From Marinobacter xestospongiae (GTDB lineage: Bacteria > Pseudomonadota > Gammaproteobacteria > Pseudomonadales > Oleiphilaceae): a stretch of 64,000 nt of DNA. Position numbers and translations under genes: made by a program. This document shows, one piece after another, positions 1-10,553 of the stretch (position 1 is the first letter of the stretch; every line of letters starts with the position of its first letter). The notes under the pieces were generated by a model, which searched no databases, was not told where the DNA came from, and saw only the letters and a program-made list of their open reading frames with translations. The stretch is taken from NCBI RefSeq assembly GCF_023156385.1, contig NZ_JAKZAK010000012.1, positions 62,001 through 126,000 of the forward strand, read 5' to 3'.

Positions 1-1
1 C

Positions 2-2101
2 GCCCTGGCCGGCCCCTACATGCCGGATGTGATCTCTCACAAAGGCGCAAGTCTGGAAAAACTGGCGTCGCACCAATGGCTGGGTACTGAAGGCGTGTTT
101 GGTGTAGCCCTTGGGGTTTCCACCAGCTTTGTGTTCCTGTTCGTGCTGTTTGGCGCTTTGCTGGAGCGGGCAGGTGCTGGTAACTACTTCATCCAGGTCG
201 CCTATGCGCTGCTGGGTCATATGCGGGGCGGTCCCGCCAAGGCGGCGGTTGTCTCCAGTGGTCTCAGTGGGGTGATTTCCGGCTCCTCGATTGCCAACGT
301 GGTGACCACCGGTACCTTTACCATTCCGCTGATGAAGCGGGTGGGCTTTCCGGCCACCAAGGCCGGTGCTGTCGAAGTGGCGGCTTCCACCAATGGCCAG
401 CTGACCCCGCCGATCATGGGTGCAGCTGCGTTCCTGATGGTGGAGTACGTGGGTATTTCCTACCTTGAGGTGATCAAGCACGCCATCCTGCCTGCGCTGA
501 TTTCCTACGTCGCGTTGATCTACATCGTGCACCTGGAAGCGTGCAAGCTGAAGATGCAGGGCGTCGAGCGCCTCAACCGTCCGACCATGGCCCAGCGCAT
601 GCTGAACTGGGTGGTGCTGGCATTGGGACTGTGCGTGCTGACCCTGGCGGTCTACTACGGCGTGGGCTGGACTAAAGACTTACTGGGCGCTGCCGCCGTC
701 TGGGTGCTGGGCCCGCTGTTGCTGGCGGTTTACATCGGCTTGGTGTGGTACGCCACCCGCTTCCCGGAACTGCCGGAAGATGATCCTGAAAGGGCCATGG
801 ATGAGTTGCCGCCAGTGGGGCCGACGGTCAAGACCGGTCTCTACTTCCTGCTGCCGGTGGTGGTGCTGGTGTGGTGCCTGACCGTCGAGCGTTTCTCGCC
901 TCAGCTGTCTGCCTTCTGGGCGACGGTGTTCATGGTGTTCATCGTGCTGACCCAGCGCCCGCTCAAGGCCTTCTTCCACAAGCACGGCCAACTGGGGCAG
1001 AGCTTCTCCACTGGGGTGGGCGATCTGCTGCACTCCCTGGTTACCGGTGCCCGCAACATGGTGGGTATTGGGGTGGCGACGGCGACCGCGGGTATTGTGG
1101 TTGGTACCGTGACGCTGACCGGTATTGGCCTGGTGATGACCCAGTTTGTCGAGTTTATCTCCGGCGGCAACCTGTTGCTGATGCTGATCTTCACCGCGCT
1201 GATCAGCCTGATCCTGGGGATGGGCCTGCCGACCACCGCCAACTACATTGTGGTGTCCACGCTGATGGCGCCGGTCATTGTGACCCTGGGTGCCCAGAAC
1301 GGCCTGATCGTGCCGCTGATTGCGGTCCACCTGTTCGTGTTCTATTTCGGTATCCTGGCGGACGACACGCCGCCCGTGGGGCTGGCGGCATATGCCGCCG
1401 CGGCGATATCGGGGGCGGACCCGATCCGCACCGGTGTTCAGGGTTTCACCTACGACATTCGTACCGCGATCCTGCCGTTCATGTTCATCTTCAACACCCA
1501 GTTGTTGTTGATCGGGTTGTCAGGCTGGTTTGACCTGCTGGTGACCATTTTCAGCGCGGTGACGGCGATGCTGGTGTTCTCGGCGGCTACCCAGGGGTTC
1601 TGGTTCACCCGCAGCCACAAGTGGGAAACCGCGCTGCTGCTGCTGATCACTTTCACCCTGTTCCGGCCCGGCTTCTGGTGGGACATGGTCTATCCGGAGA
1701 CCGCCGATTATCCCGGTACCGAGATCATGGCGCACGTCGATCAGGTGCCGGACGGTGCGCCTCTGGTGATCAAGGCGTCCGGCATGTCGGTGGATGGGGA
1801 CGATATCTCCACCTACGTCAAGCTGCCGCTGCCGGCGGGTGAGAGCCCGAGCGACCGGTTGATGCAGGCGGGGCTGGAACTGAGCCAGAACGGCGACCAG
1901 ATGGTGGTGGATTTCGTTGGCTTTGGCAGTGCTGCGGAAGACGCCGGCATCTACTTTGGCTGGACCGTTGACGCGGTGCAGGTGGAGCTGGAGCGGCCGC
2001 CGAAAGAGCTGATGTTTATCCCGGCGCTGTTGCTGCTGGGTGTGGTGGCCTACGGCCAGTTGCGTCGGCGCTCCCGCGAGGAGCTGGCTGAAGCGGCCTG
2101 A
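2..2101 (+). CDS. TRAP transporter permease, fused 4TM/12TM type with DUF3394 tail (5' end cut off)
   Basis: Inner-membrane permease of a tripartite ATP-independent periplasmic transporter, normally driven by a sodium gradient and fed by a periplasmic solute-binding protein, usually for carboxylates. The reading frame is open from the first bases, and the family is usually over 800 residues, so about 150 N-terminal residues (the small-subunit-like helices) lie outside the window; the ATG at 20 is probably internal. The visible 699 residues are mostly hydrophobic helices of the DctM type, with conserved stretches such as GSSIANVVTTG and GMGLPTTANY. After about residue 560 a soluble segment followed by one last helix (ELMFIPALLLLGVVAYGQL) matches the DUF3394 extension of this subgroup. 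The substrate cannot be read from the sequence. The gene converges with the ParA gene across a strong hairpin. Confidence 0.9.
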   Translation, partial: ALAGPYMPDVISHKGASLEKLASHQWLGTEGVFGVALGVSTSFVFLFVLFGALLERAGAGNYFIQVAYALLGHMRGGPAKAAVVSSGLSGVISGSSIANVVTTGTFTIPLMKRVGFPATKAGAVEVAASTNGQLTPPIMGAAAFLMVEYVGISYLEVIKHAILPALISYVALIYIVHLEACKLKMQGVERLNRPTMAQRMLNWVVLALGLCVLTLAVYYGVGWTKDLLGAAAVWVLGPLLLAVYIGLVWYATRFPELPEDDPERAMDELPPVGPTVKTGLYFLLPVVVLVWCLTVERFSPQLSAFWATVFMVFIVLTQRPLKAFFHKHGQLGQSFSTGVGDLLHSLVTGARNMVGIGVATATAGIVVGTVTLTGIGLVMTQFVEFISGGNLLLMLIFTALISLILGMGLPTTANYIVVSTLMAPVIVTLGAQNGLIVPLIAVHLFVFYFGILADDTPPVGLAAYAAAAISGADPIRTGVQGFTYDIRTAILPFMFIFNTQLLLIGLSGWFDLLVTIFSAVTAMLVFSAATQGFWFTRSHKWETALLLLITFTLFRPGFWWDMVYPETADYPGTEIMAHVDQVPDGAPLVIKASGMSVDGDDISTYVKLPLPAGESPSDRLMQAGLELSQNGDQMVVDFVGFGSAAEDAGIYFGWTVDAVQVELERPPKELMFIPALLLLGVVAYGQLRRRSREELAEAA

Positions 2102-2111
2102 TGCTCGCTTG

Positions 2112-2140
2112 CCCCCCCTTCCCGTTGCGGGAAGGGGGGG
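2112..2140. terminator. Strong GC hairpin between convergent genes
   Basis: A perfect 13-bp inverted repeat (CCCCCCCTTCCCG with its complement) closes a 3-base loop just after the TRAP stop codon. No T-tract follows on either strand, so it is not a textbook intrinsic terminator. Its place between two convergent genes suggests a 3'-end hairpin that stops or protects both transcripts. Confidence 0.55.
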
Positions 2141-2186
2141 GCAGCGGCGAAATCTGCCAAAGACGCCTTGGCGTCCCCTACATCCC

Positions 2187-2933
2187 CTACAGTCGCGCTA
2201 TCCGGCGCATCTCCTGCCACAACAGTCTGTACGCATGCGCCGCCGCTGAACGCGGAGCCATCACCGGTACCGGCTGCCGGGTCTCTCCCATGCGCTCGAT
2301 GTCGCTGGCGTAGGGAATGTAGGCCCGCATTTTTCGCTTCAGTTCAAAGACGTCTCCCTCCAGTGCCTGACGGTGCAGGTTCTTGCGGCGGTCCACCAGT
2401 GACAGGAAGGGGTGGAGTTTCGCCGGCTTCAGCTTCTTCTCTTTCATGAAGTCGTGCAGTTGCTGCCAGCTGTTGGCGGACAGCCAGGTGGGGATGGTGG
2501 GGACGAACACCTGATCGGCGGTGGCCAGAACCTGCTCCGCGAGATGGGACAGCGACGGCGGGCAGTCGAGAATCACCAGGCCATAGTCTTCCGACAGCGG
2601 ATTGAGCCAGGATTTCAGTGCTCCGTCCCCTTCGCCCTGGGCCAGCTTGACGTCCAGGTTGCGAAAGCTGCTGTGGGCGGGGATCAGGTCCAGTTTGTCG
2701 TACGGGGTATCATGGATCAGCTTGCCGACCGGGGTCTTGCCCTTGATCAGGCGGGAGACCTTCTCGCCACTGACGTCCGGATCGTCCCCCAGATACCAGC
2801 TGGCTGCGCCCTGGGGGTCGAGATCCCAGAGCAGGGTGGGGATGCCCGCCTGAGCGGCCAGATAGGCAATGTTGACGGCTGCAGCGGTTTTGCCCACGCC
2901 ACCCTTGAGGTTATGGAAAGCCAGAATACGCAC
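2187..2933 (-). CDS. Orphan ParA/MinD-family ATPase
   Basis: P-loop ATPase of the ParA family, 248 residues. The deviant Walker A motif KGGVGKT lies at about residues 9-15, followed by DLDPQG (Walker A') and VILDCPPS (Walker B). The GTG start at 2933 is chosen because AAGGAGGA sits six bases upstream, and because the frame upstream of it lacks family similarity. No parB, parS-like repeat, chemotaxis, flagellar or cellulose gene is adjacent, so the cargo it positions is unknown. It is divergent from thrS and convergent with the TRAP permease. Chromosomal soj normally sits beside parB and gidB, which are not here, so this is more likely an accessory positioning ATPase than the chromosome-segregation ParA. 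Confidence 0.8.
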   Translation of the reverse strand: MRILAFHNLKGGVGKTAAAVNIAYLAAQAGIPTLLWDLDPQGAASWYLGDDPDVSGEKVSRLIKGKTPVGKLIHDTPYDKLDLIPAHSSFRNLDVKLAQGEGDGALKSWLNPLSEDYGLVILDCPPSLSHLAEQVLATADQVFVPTIPTWLSANSWQQLHDFMKEKKLKPAKLHPFLSLVDRRKNLHRQALEGDVFELKRKMRAYIPYASDIERMGETRQPVPVMAPRSAAAHAYRLLWQEMRRIARL

Positions 2934-3017
2934 CCTGTTCCTCCTTCTGATCCCTGAATCGATGGGCCGCCATGGTTCGCGGCACAAACGAGCTATTGTG
3001 CACCACTGCGGCTGTGC

Positions 3018-3047
3018 ATGACATCCCACCGGAGGCGCTGATAGAAT
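3018..3047 (+). promoter_or_regulatory. Candidate sigma70 promoter of thrS
   Basis: ATGACA (3018-3023) and TAGAAT (3042-3047) are separated by 18 bp, about 90 bases upstream of the thrS start. This would give a leader of roughly 85 nucleotides. I see no obvious tRNA-like operator structure in the leader. Assigned by motif only. Confidence 0.45.
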
Positions 3048-3138
3048 GCCCGGTCCCGGACCGCGTCCTGTATCGCGGCATACCGAATAACATGTGGTCT
3101 TACGTAGGGATCACCGCTGATGCTGATGGGAGTAAACC

Positions 3139-5052
3139 ATGCCTGTAGTTACCCTGCCTGATGGCAGCCACCGCAGTTTTGCGGAATCTGTAACCGTCCA
3201 TGATGTTGCCGCCGATATCGGCGCTGGCCTGGCCAAGGCGGCCGTTGCCGGTCGTGTTAACGGCAAACTCGTGGATACCAGCTTTGAAATCGCCGACGAC
3301 GCCGAGCTTGCGATCATCACCGAGCGTGATGAAGACGGTGTCGACATTATCCGCCATTCCACAGCTCATCTCCTGGCCATGGCCGTCAAGGAGCTGTTCC
3401 CGGGTGCCCAGGTCACCATCGGGCCGGTGGTGGACAATGGCTTCTACTACGACTTCAAGTTTGAGCGTCCGTTCACCAACGAGGATCTGGCGCGCATCGA
3501 GAAGCGGATGGGCGAGCTGGCAAAGCAGGACATTCCGGTGTCCCGCTCGGTACTGTCCCGCGCCGAAGCGGTCAAGCTGTTTGAAGAGATGGGCGAGGAG
3601 TACAAGGTTCGCATCATCGAAGACATTCCCGGTGAGGAAGACCTGTCGTTCTATCGTCAGGGCGACTTTATCGACCTGTGCCGTGGCCCCCATGTGCCCA
3701 GCACTGGTAAGCTGAAAGCGTTCAAGCTGACCAAGGTTGCGGGCGCCTACTGGCGTGGCGATACCAGCAACGAACAGCTGCAGCGGGTGTATGGCACCGC
3801 CTGGGGCAACAAGAAAGACCTCAAGGCGTACCTCCATCGCCTGGAAGAAGCCGAGAAACGGGACCACCGCAAAATCGGCAAGAAACTGGACCTGTTCCAC
3901 ATGCAGGAAGAGGCGCCGGGCATGGTGTTCTGGCACCCCAATGGCTGGACCGTCTATCAGCAGATCGAGCAGTACATGCGTGACAAGCTGCGTATGCATG
4001 GCTACCAGGAAATCAAGACGCCCCAGGTGGTCTCCCGTACCCTGTGGGAAAAATCCGGACACTGGGACAAGTTCGGTGATGACATGTTCACCACCGAATC
4101 CGAGAAGCACGACTTTGCCATCAAGCCGATGAACTGTCCGTGTCACATCCAGGTCTTCAACCAGGGACTGAAGAGCTACAAGGACTTGCCGCTGCGCCTG
4201 TCCGAGTTTGGCTCCTGTCACCGTAACGAGGCTTCCGGCGCACTTCACGGTATTATGCGGGTGCGCGGCTTTACCCAGGATGATGCCCACATCTTCTGTG
4301 AAGAAGACGCCATCCAGGCAGAGGTTTCCCGTTTCATCGAGCTGCTGCACGAGGTGTATGCGGACTTCGGTTTCTCGGAAATTCTCTACAAGCTCTCGAC
4401 CCGACCGGAGAAACGGGTGGGGTCCGACGAAGTCTGGGACAAGGCCGAGGCCGCACTGGAAGAGGCGCTCAACCGCGAAGGCGTGGATTGGGAACTACTG
4501 CCGGGTGAGGGGGCGTTCTACGGACCGAAGATCGAGTTCTCCCTGAAAGACTGTATCGGCCGGGTGTGGCAGTGCGGTACCATCCAGGTGGACTTCTCCA
4601 TGCCGGGTCGCCTTGGCGCCCAGTACGTGGCGGATAACTCCGAGCGGCGTACGCCGGTGATGTTGCACCGGGCGGTGTTGGGCTCCTTCGAGCGCTTCAT
4701 CGGCATCCTCATTGAGGAGTACGAAGGCTCATTCCCGACCTGGCTGTCGCCGACCCAGGTGGCGGTGATGAACATCACTGACAGTCAGGCGGAATACTGC
4801 CGAAATATTGCGGAAAAATGGCAATCCCTCGGATATCGGGTAAATGCTGACTTGAGAAACGAGAAGATCGGCTTTAAAATCCGCGAGCATACTTTAAACA
4901 AGGTGCCTTATCTGGTCGTGGTCGGCGACAAAGAAGTTGAAGCCGGCGCCGTTGCGGTGAGAACCCGCAAAGGCGAGGACCTGGGTACCATGACGCTGGA
5001 AGCGTTCGAAGCCATTCTGGCCGAAGCAATTGAACGTAAAGGCAAAATTTAA
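3139..5052 (+). CDS. thrS: Threonyl-tRNA synthetase
   Basis: Charges tRNA(Thr) with threonine in the cytoplasm. At 637 residues it has full family length: TGS domain at about 1-61, the editing/SAD domain with [10 protein letters not shown] near residue 73, the class II catalytic core, and the C-terminal anticodon-binding domain. MNCPCH holds the zinc-ligand cysteine, and the class II motif 2 region [11 protein letters not shown] is intact. The ATG is preceded by GGGAG at good spacing. It leads the block thrS-infC-rpmI-rplT-pheS-pheT-ihfA, the same order as in E. coli and Pseudomonas. Bases 4796-4910 are clearly more A/T-rich than the rest of the gene and carry a promoter-like pair, probably serving infC. 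Confidence 0.98.
   Translation: MPVVTLPDGSHRSFAESVTVHDVAADIGAGLAKAAVAGRVNGKLVDTSFEIADDAELAIITERDEDGVDIIRHSTAHLLAMAVKELFPGAQVTIGPVVDNGFYYDFKFERPFTNEDLARIEKRMGELAKQDIPVSRSVLSRAEAVKLFEEMGEEYKVRIIEDIPGEEDLSFYRQGDFIDLCRGPHVPSTGKLKAFKLTKVAGAYWRGDTSNEQLQRVYGTAWGNKKDLKAYLHRLEEAEKRDHRKIGKKLDLFHMQEEAPGMVFWHPNGWTVYQQIEQYMRDKLRMHGYQEIKTPQVVSRTLWEKSGHWDKFGDDMFTTESEKHDFAIKPMNCPCHIQVFNQGLKSYKDLPLRLSEFGSCHRNEASGALHGIMRVRGFTQDDAHIFCEEDAIQAEVSRFIELLHEVYADFGFSEILYKLSTRPEKRVGSDEVWDKAEAALEEALNREGVDWELLPGEGAFYGPKIEFSLKDCIGRVWQCGTIQVDFSMPGRLGAQYVADNSERRTPVMLHRAVLGSFERFIGILIEEYEGSFPTWLSPTQVAVMNITDSQAEYCRNIAEKWQSLGYRVNADLRNEKIGFKIREHTLNKVPYLVVVGDKEVEAGAVAVRTRKGEDLGTMTLEAFEAILAEAIERKGKI
4852..4880 (+). promoter_or_regulatory. 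Candidate infC promoter inside thrS
   Basis: TTGAGA (4852-4857), a 17-bp spacer and TAAAAT (4875-4880) lie in an A/T-rich patch of the thrS 3' coding region, about 190 bases upstream of the infC start. E. coli also has infC promoters inside thrS, which supports the reading. Motif-based. Confidence 0.5.
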
Positions 5053-5067
5053 AACGGAGATCTAACT

Positions 5068-5607
5068 ATTAAACAGCGAGCGAATCGGGGTGGACGCGCT
5101 CCACGCGCACCTATCAACGAGAACATTGTGGCGACCGAAGTCCGTCTGATTGATGCGGAAGGCGAACAGGTTGGTATCGTACCTATTGAGGATGCACTCA
5201 AGCGGGCCGAAGAAGCTTCTCTTGATCTGGTTCAGGTCACGGATTCCGATCCGATCGTCTGTAAGATAATGGACTACGGGAAGAAGATCTTCGAAGAGAA
5301 AAAGGCCAAGGCGGCTGCCAAGAAAAAGCAGAAGCAGACGCAGGTCAAAGAGCTGAAGTTCCGTCCAGGAACCGAAGAAGGGGATTATCAGGTCAAACTA
5401 CGCAACCTGATACGTTTCCTTGAAGGCGGGGACCGCGGCAAAATCACCATCCGCTTCCGCGGCCGTGAGATGGCACACCAGGAAATCGGTATGCAGCTCA
5501 TGAACCGGATCGAAGCTGATATTGAAGAGCTGGCCCAGGTAGAACAGCGACCGAAGATGGAAGGTCGCCAGATGACCATGGTGGTGGCGCCCCGTAAGAA
5601 GAAGTGA
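5068..5607 (+). CDS. infC: Translation initiation factor IF-3 (ATT start)
   Basis: IF-3 binds the 30S subunit, keeps ribosomal subunits apart and proofreads start codons. The frame runs back from the GTG at 5128 through 20 more codons to an ATT at 5068. These encode [19 protein letters not shown], the standard IF-3 N-terminus, giving 179 residues. CGGAGA lies upstream at suitable spacing. AUU start codons are the known basis of IF-3 autoregulation: scarce IF-3 permits initiation at AUU, abundant IF-3 rejects it. The N-domain, the lysine-rich linker ([13 protein letters not shown]) and the C-domain are all present. It lies 15 bases after thrS. Confidence 0.97.
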   Translation: MKQRANRGGRAPRAPINENIVATEVRLIDAEGEQVGIVPIEDALKRAEEASLDLVQVTDSDPIVCKIMDYGKKIFEEKKAKAAAKKKQKQTQVKELKFRPGTEEGDYQVKLRNLIRFLEGGDRGKITIRFRGREMAHQEIGMQLMNRIEADIEELAQVEQRPKMEGRQMTMVVAPRKKK

Positions 5608-5624
5608 TTCTGGACCGTAGGCTG

Positions 5625-5646
5625 ATCCCCTGCTGGCGCGGGGGAT
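5625..5646 (+). terminator. Small hairpin between infC and rpmI
   Basis: ATCCCC and GGGGAT pair across a short loop (6-8 bp stem), followed by TTGTCG rather than a true T-tract. It is a weak attenuator or mRNA processing structure between infC and rpmI. Confidence 0.3.
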
Positions 5647-5700
5647 TTGTCGTTCAGAAACACATGCGTTTATCGACTATAGAATGCGGAGTTTTAAAAA

Positions 5701-5889
5701 ATGCCTAAGATGAAAACCAAGAGCGGGGCCACCAAACGGTTCAAGAAAACCGCTAACGGCTTCAAGCATAAGCAGTCCTTCACCAGTCATATTCTGACCA
5801 AAAAGAGCCCCAAGCGTAAGCGTCAGCTTCGTGGTACCAAGCTGATCGCCAAGTCTGATGTGGCTTCTATCAAGCGTATGATCGCGTAA
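5701..5889 (+). CDS. rpmI: 50S ribosomal protein L35
   Basis: Small basic protein of the large ribosomal subunit, 62 residues against the usual 64-65. It begins [17 protein letters not shown], the invariant L35 N-terminus, and contains the [12 protein letters not shown] stretch. The ATG follows GCGGAG with a rather long spacer. It sits between infC and rplT as in most bacteria. In E. coli L20 represses rpmI-rplT translation through an mRNA pseudoknot; I cannot confirm that structure here by eye. Confidence 0.97.
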   Translation: MPKMKTKSGATKRFKKTANGFKHKQSFTSHILTKKSPKRKRQLRGTKLIAKSDVASIKRMIA

Positions 5890-5923
5890 TTAACGCTCAC
5901 TGGTTAACGAGAAGGATTGAAAT

Positions 5924-6277
5924 ATGCCTCGCGTAAAACGTGGCGTGGTTGCACGTCGTCGTCACAAGAAGATTCTGAATCAGGCCAAGGGTTACTACGG
6001 TGCTCGTAGCCGTGTATTCCGCGTTGCCAAGCAGGCGGTCATCAAGGCGGGTCAGTACGCCTACCGTGACCGTCGCAACCGCAAGCGTCAGTTCCGTGCA
6101 TTGTGGATCGCGCGTATCAACGCCGGTGCCCGTGCCAACGGCCTGTCTTACAGCCGTCTGATCGCTGGCCTGAAGAAGGCAAACGTTGAAATCGATCGTA
6201 AGGTTCTGGCCGATCTGGCCATGAACGAGCAGCAGGCGTTTGCCGCTGTGGTTGAGAAGGCAAAAGCGTCCCTGTGA
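5924..6277 (+). CDS. rplT: 50S ribosomal protein L20
   Basis: Binds 23S rRNA early in large-subunit assembly, and in E. coli represses its own operon. The 117-residue length is typical. The N-terminal basic tail [18 protein letters not shown] and the core [16 protein letters not shown] are diagnostic. The start follows GAGAAGGA. It is 34 bases after rpmI and ahead of the hairpin region that separates it from pheS. Confidence 0.98.
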   Translation: MPRVKRGVVARRRHKKILNQAKGYYGARSRVFRVAKQAVIKAGQYAYRDRRNRKRQFRALWIARINAGARANGLSYSRLIAGLKKANVEIDRKVLADLAMNEQQAFAAVVEKAKASL

Positions 6278-6312
6278 TCGCTTAGCTCTTTCATCGATTG
6301 CAGATCGATTAA

Positions 6313-7448
<1,136 letters not shown>

Positions 7449-7505
7449 TCGACCCTTAACCATTGAATCAATTCCGCTTACCGGCATCAGGACAAGGCAT
7501 ACACC

Positions 7506-9878
7506 ATGAAATTTAGTGAACAGTGGCTGCGCGAATGGGTTAACCCGGCAATCGACACCCAGGCATTGGTGGACCAGATCACCATGGCCGGGTTGGAAGT
7601 CGATGGTTTTGAATCGGTGGCAGGCCGGTTTACCGGCGTTGTGATCGGTGAGGTGCGGACCGTCGCTCCCCACCCCGATGCCGACAAGCTGCGGGTATGC
7701 CAGGTCGCCGGTGGTGACGAAGTGGTCCAGGTGGTCTGTGGTGCGCCCAACGTTCGCGAAGGTCTGAAAGTACCGTTCGCCATGGTTGGCGCGGTCCTGC
7801 CTGGCGACTTCAAGATCAAGAAGGCCAAACTGCGGGGTCAGCCATCCCACGGCATGCTTTGCTCCGAGTCCGAACTGGGGCTGTCCGAGAGCCATGATGG
7901 CCTGATGGAGCTGCCGGACGACGCCCCGGTTGGCCAGTCCATCACTGAATATCTGGGGCTGGACGACGTCACCATTGACGTCGATCTGACCCCCAATCGC
8001 GCCGATTGTCTGTCAATTCGCGGTATCGCCCGGGAAGTTGGCGTACTGAACAGCCTGTTGGTGGAAGGTCCGGCGATTGAGCCGGTAGCGGCCAGTCACC
8101 AGGAGCAGGTGGCTGTCACAGTATCCGCACCGGAAGGTTGCCCGCGATACCTGGCCCGTATCCTGAAGAACGTTGATCTGTCGGTGGATACACCGCTGTG
8201 GATGCAGGAAAAACTGCGTCGCTCCGGTATCCGCTCCATCGATCCCGCTGTCGATGTGACCAACTACGTGATGCTGGAGCTGGGGCAGCCGATGCATGCC
8301 TTCGATCGCGAGGAGATCATCGGCGGTATCGTGGTACGTATGGCGGAAGCCGGTGAAAAGCTGGTACTGCTGGACGGCCAGGAAGTGGAGCTGACACCCG
8401 ACACCCTGGTGATTGCCGATCGCCAGAAGCCCATTGCCATTGCCGGTGTGATGGGCGGTGAACATTCCGGTGTCAACGACAAGACCCGTGACCTGGTGCT
8501 GGAATCGGCCTTCTTTGAGCCCATCACCCTGGCCGGCAAGGCCCGCCACTATGGCCTTCACACCGACGCCTCCCATCGTTTTGAGCGCGGTGTCGATCAC
8601 CAGTTGGCCCGTACTGCCATGGAGCGTGCCACGGCCCTGCTGATGGAGATTGTTGGCGGTGAGCCGGGCGAGATCGTTGAGGTCACCCATGACGAGGAGT
8701 TGCCTGAGGATCGGGTGATTGATCTCCGTCATCAGCGGGTCACCGATGTGCTGGGGCTGGCTATCGATCGCACTGAAATTGAGGAAATTCTGACCCGACT
8801 GGGGCTGCACGTCGACAAGCTGCTGAAAGAAGGCTGGCAGGTGCATGTGCCCAGCTTCCGTCCGGATCTGGCAATCGAAGAGGACCTGATTGAGGAGATC
8901 GGTCGCATCTTTGGCTACAACAACCTGCCGGTGACCGAGCCGGTTGCGCCAATGGGGCTGCGTCCGGTGGCAGAGGCGACCCGGCCGTTGTCCGCCATCC
9001 AGCGCTACTTTGTTGACCGTGGCTACCAGGAAGCCATCACCTACAGCTTCGTCGATCCCAAAACCCAGGCGTTGGTGGACCCGGATCACGAGGGCATTGA
9101 GCTGGCCAACCCGATTTCGGCGGATCTGTCGATCATGCGCACGTCGCTGTGGAGCGGTCTGCTGAAGACCGTGGCCTATAACCAGAATCGCCAGCAGCCC
9201 CGGGTAAGGCTGTTCGAGAGTGGTCTGCGGTTTATTCGTCGGGATGGCGAGATTGAGCAGCAGCCGATGCTGAGTGGCGTGATTGCCGGTCCCCAGGTGC
9301 CGGAGAACTGGACCAACGGTCGCCGTGAGGCCGATTTCTTCGACGTTAAAGGTGAACTGGAAGGTCTGTTCCAGCTGTTGGGCATTGAGGTCCAGTTCGA
9401 GCGTGGAGCTCATCCGGCTTTGCATCCGGGACAGTGCGCCCGCCTTACCCGTGACGGCGCCTTCGTTGGCTGGTTGGGTAGCCTGCACCCGCAAGTTCAG
9501 AAAAACCTTGAACTTAATGGCACGATCTTGATGTTTGAGCTATCCTTGAATTCGATCGTGACCGGTTATGTGCCTAATTTCAAAGATGTTTCAAAATTCC
9601 CGGAAGTACGACGGGATTTGGCTATCATTATCGGCAACGACACCGCCTTTGCGGATGTTGAGCGTGTGGTGAAGCAGACTGCCGGCGAGCACATGACGGC
9701 GCTGCGCGCGTTTGACGTGTATGAAGGCGAGAGCCTGGGTGAGGGCAATCGCAGCCTGGCACTGAGTCTGTTTTGGCAGCACCCGGAAAGGACACTCAAC
9801 GAAGAAGAAGTGCACACGCTCTTCAACGGTGTGATTGACGCGCTGAAAGAAGAGTTGGGGGCGACACTGAGGAGTTGA
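7506..9878 (+). CDS. pheT: Phenylalanyl-tRNA synthetase beta subunit
   Basis: Non-catalytic but essential PheRS subunit, which holds the editing site and binds tRNA(Phe). Its 790 residues run from the N-terminal B1 domain (MKFSEQWLREWVNP), through an OB-fold tRNA-binding domain at about 39-148, the B3/B4 editing module, B5, and the pseudo-catalytic core, to the ferredoxin-like anticodon-binding domain at about 700-790. Bases 9500-9640 are more A/T-rich than their surroundings, where E. coli has an ihfA promoter inside pheT. I could not pick convincing hexamers there. ihfA starts four bases after the stop. Confidence 0.97.
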   Translation: MKFSEQWLREWVNPAIDTQALVDQITMAGLEVDGFESVAGRFTGVVIGEVRTVAPHPDADKLRVCQVAGGDEVVQVVCGAPNVREGLKVPFAMVGAVLPGDFKIKKAKLRGQPSHGMLCSESELGLSESHDGLMELPDDAPVGQSITEYLGLDDVTIDVDLTPNRADCLSIRGIAREVGVLNSLLVEGPAIEPVAASHQEQVAVTVSAPEGCPRYLARILKNVDLSVDTPLWMQEKLRRSGIRSIDPAVDVTNYVMLELGQPMHAFDREEIIGGIVVRMAEAGEKLVLLDGQEVELTPDTLVIADRQKPIAIAGVMGGEHSGVNDKTRDLVLESAFFEPITLAGKARHYGLHTDASHRFERGVDHQLARTAMERATALLMEIVGGEPGEIVEVTHDEELPEDRVIDLRHQRVTDVLGLAIDRTEIEEILTRLGLHVDKLLKEGWQVHVPSFRPDLAIEEDLIEEIGRIFGYNNLPVTEPVAPMGLRPVAEATRPLSAIQRYFVDRGYQEAITYSFVDPKTQALVDPDHEGIELANPISADLSIMRTSLWSGLLKTVAYNQNRQQPRVRLFESGLRFIRRDGEIEQQPMLSGVIAGPQVPENWTNGRREADFFDVKGELEGLFQLLGIEVQFERGAHPALHPGQCARLTRDGAFVGWLGSLHPQVQKNLELNGTILMFELSLNSIVTGYVPNFKDVSKFPEVRRDLAIIIGNDTAFADVERVVKQTAGEHMTALRAFDVYEGESLGEGNRSLALSLFWQHPERTLNEEEVHTLFNGVIDALKEELGATLRS

Positions 9879-9881
9879 TGA

Positions 9882-10184
9882 ATGGCAGCATTGACGAAAG
9901 CGGAGATGGCTGAGCGTCTTTATGAGGAACTGGGTCTCAATAAGCGTGAAGCCAAGGAAATGGTTGAAGCTTTTTTCGATGAGATTCGGGGTGCGCTGAG
10001 CCATAACGAACAGGTCAAGCTGTCCGGGTTCGGGAATTTCGATCTGCGGGACAAGAAGCAGCGTCCCGGCCGGAACCCTAAAACCGGAGAAGAGATTCCG
10101 ATCAGTGCACGCCGGGTGGTGACGTTTCGTCCGGGTCAGAAACTGAAGCAGAAAGTGGAAGCATATGCTGGAACCCAGTCATAA
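9882..10184 (+). CDS. ihfA: Integration host factor alpha subunit
   Basis: One half of IHF, a heterodimeric DNA-bending protein used in nucleoid structure, sigma54 activation and recombination. Its 100 residues carry the HU/IHF signature [21 protein letters not shown], including the Pro that intercalates into DNA. The start [13 protein letters not shown] matches IhfA rather than IhfB or HU. It is co-transcribed with pheST and overlaps the following merR-type gene by 20 bases. rpoN is also in this window, and IHF commonly assists sigma54 promoters. Confidence 0.97.
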   Translation: MAALTKAEMAERLYEELGLNKREAKEMVEAFFDEIRGALSHNEQVKLSGFGNFDLRDKKQRPGRNPKTGEEIPISARRVVTFRPGQKLKQKVEAYAGTQS

Positions 10185-10530
10185 CAACGAACTCCCTGCG
10201 ATCCCGGGAAAGCGCTACTTCACCATTGGTGAGGTAGCGGATCTGTGTGCCGTCAAGGCCCATGTCCTGCGCTATTGGGAGCAGGAGTTTCCTCAGTTGT
10301 CGCCGGTCAAGCGACGGGGCAACCGACGCTATTATCAGCGCTCGGATGTGATCACCATTCGCCAGATCCGCAGCCTGCTGTACGATCAGGGATACACCAT
10401 TGGCGGCGCCAAGCAGAAGCTGAGCAGCCATGAGATCAAGGATGACACCTCCCAGTACAAACAGTTGATCCGGCAAATGATCACTGAGCTGGAAGACGTG
10501 CTGGATGTACTCAATGCGCCCGTGAAGTAG
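10165..10530 (+). CDS. MerR-family transcriptional regulator
   Basis: Small MerR-type DNA-binding protein, 121 residues. The winged helix-turn-helix is at about residues 18-86 ([25 protein letters not shown], then RRYYQRSDV). A short helix after it is likely the dimerisation coiled coil. There is no cysteine-rich or ligand-binding C-terminus, so it is a minimal member. It begins inside the last 20 bases of ihfA, implying coupled translation, an arrangement also found in Pseudomonas. Target genes are unknown. Confidence 0.93.
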   Translation: MLEPSHNNELPAIPGKRYFTIGEVADLCAVKAHVLRYWEQEFPQLSPVKRRGNRRYYQRSDVITIRQIRSLLYDQGYTIGGAKQKLSSHEIKDDTSQYKQLIRQMITELEDVLDVLNAPVK

Positions 10531-10553
10531 GGTGTGACTCCCGCCAGGGAAGT

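Noticed and set aside
8013..9494. 493-codon minus-strand frame opposite pheT
   Set aside because: Antisense shadow of pheT; no start signal and no recognisable domain.
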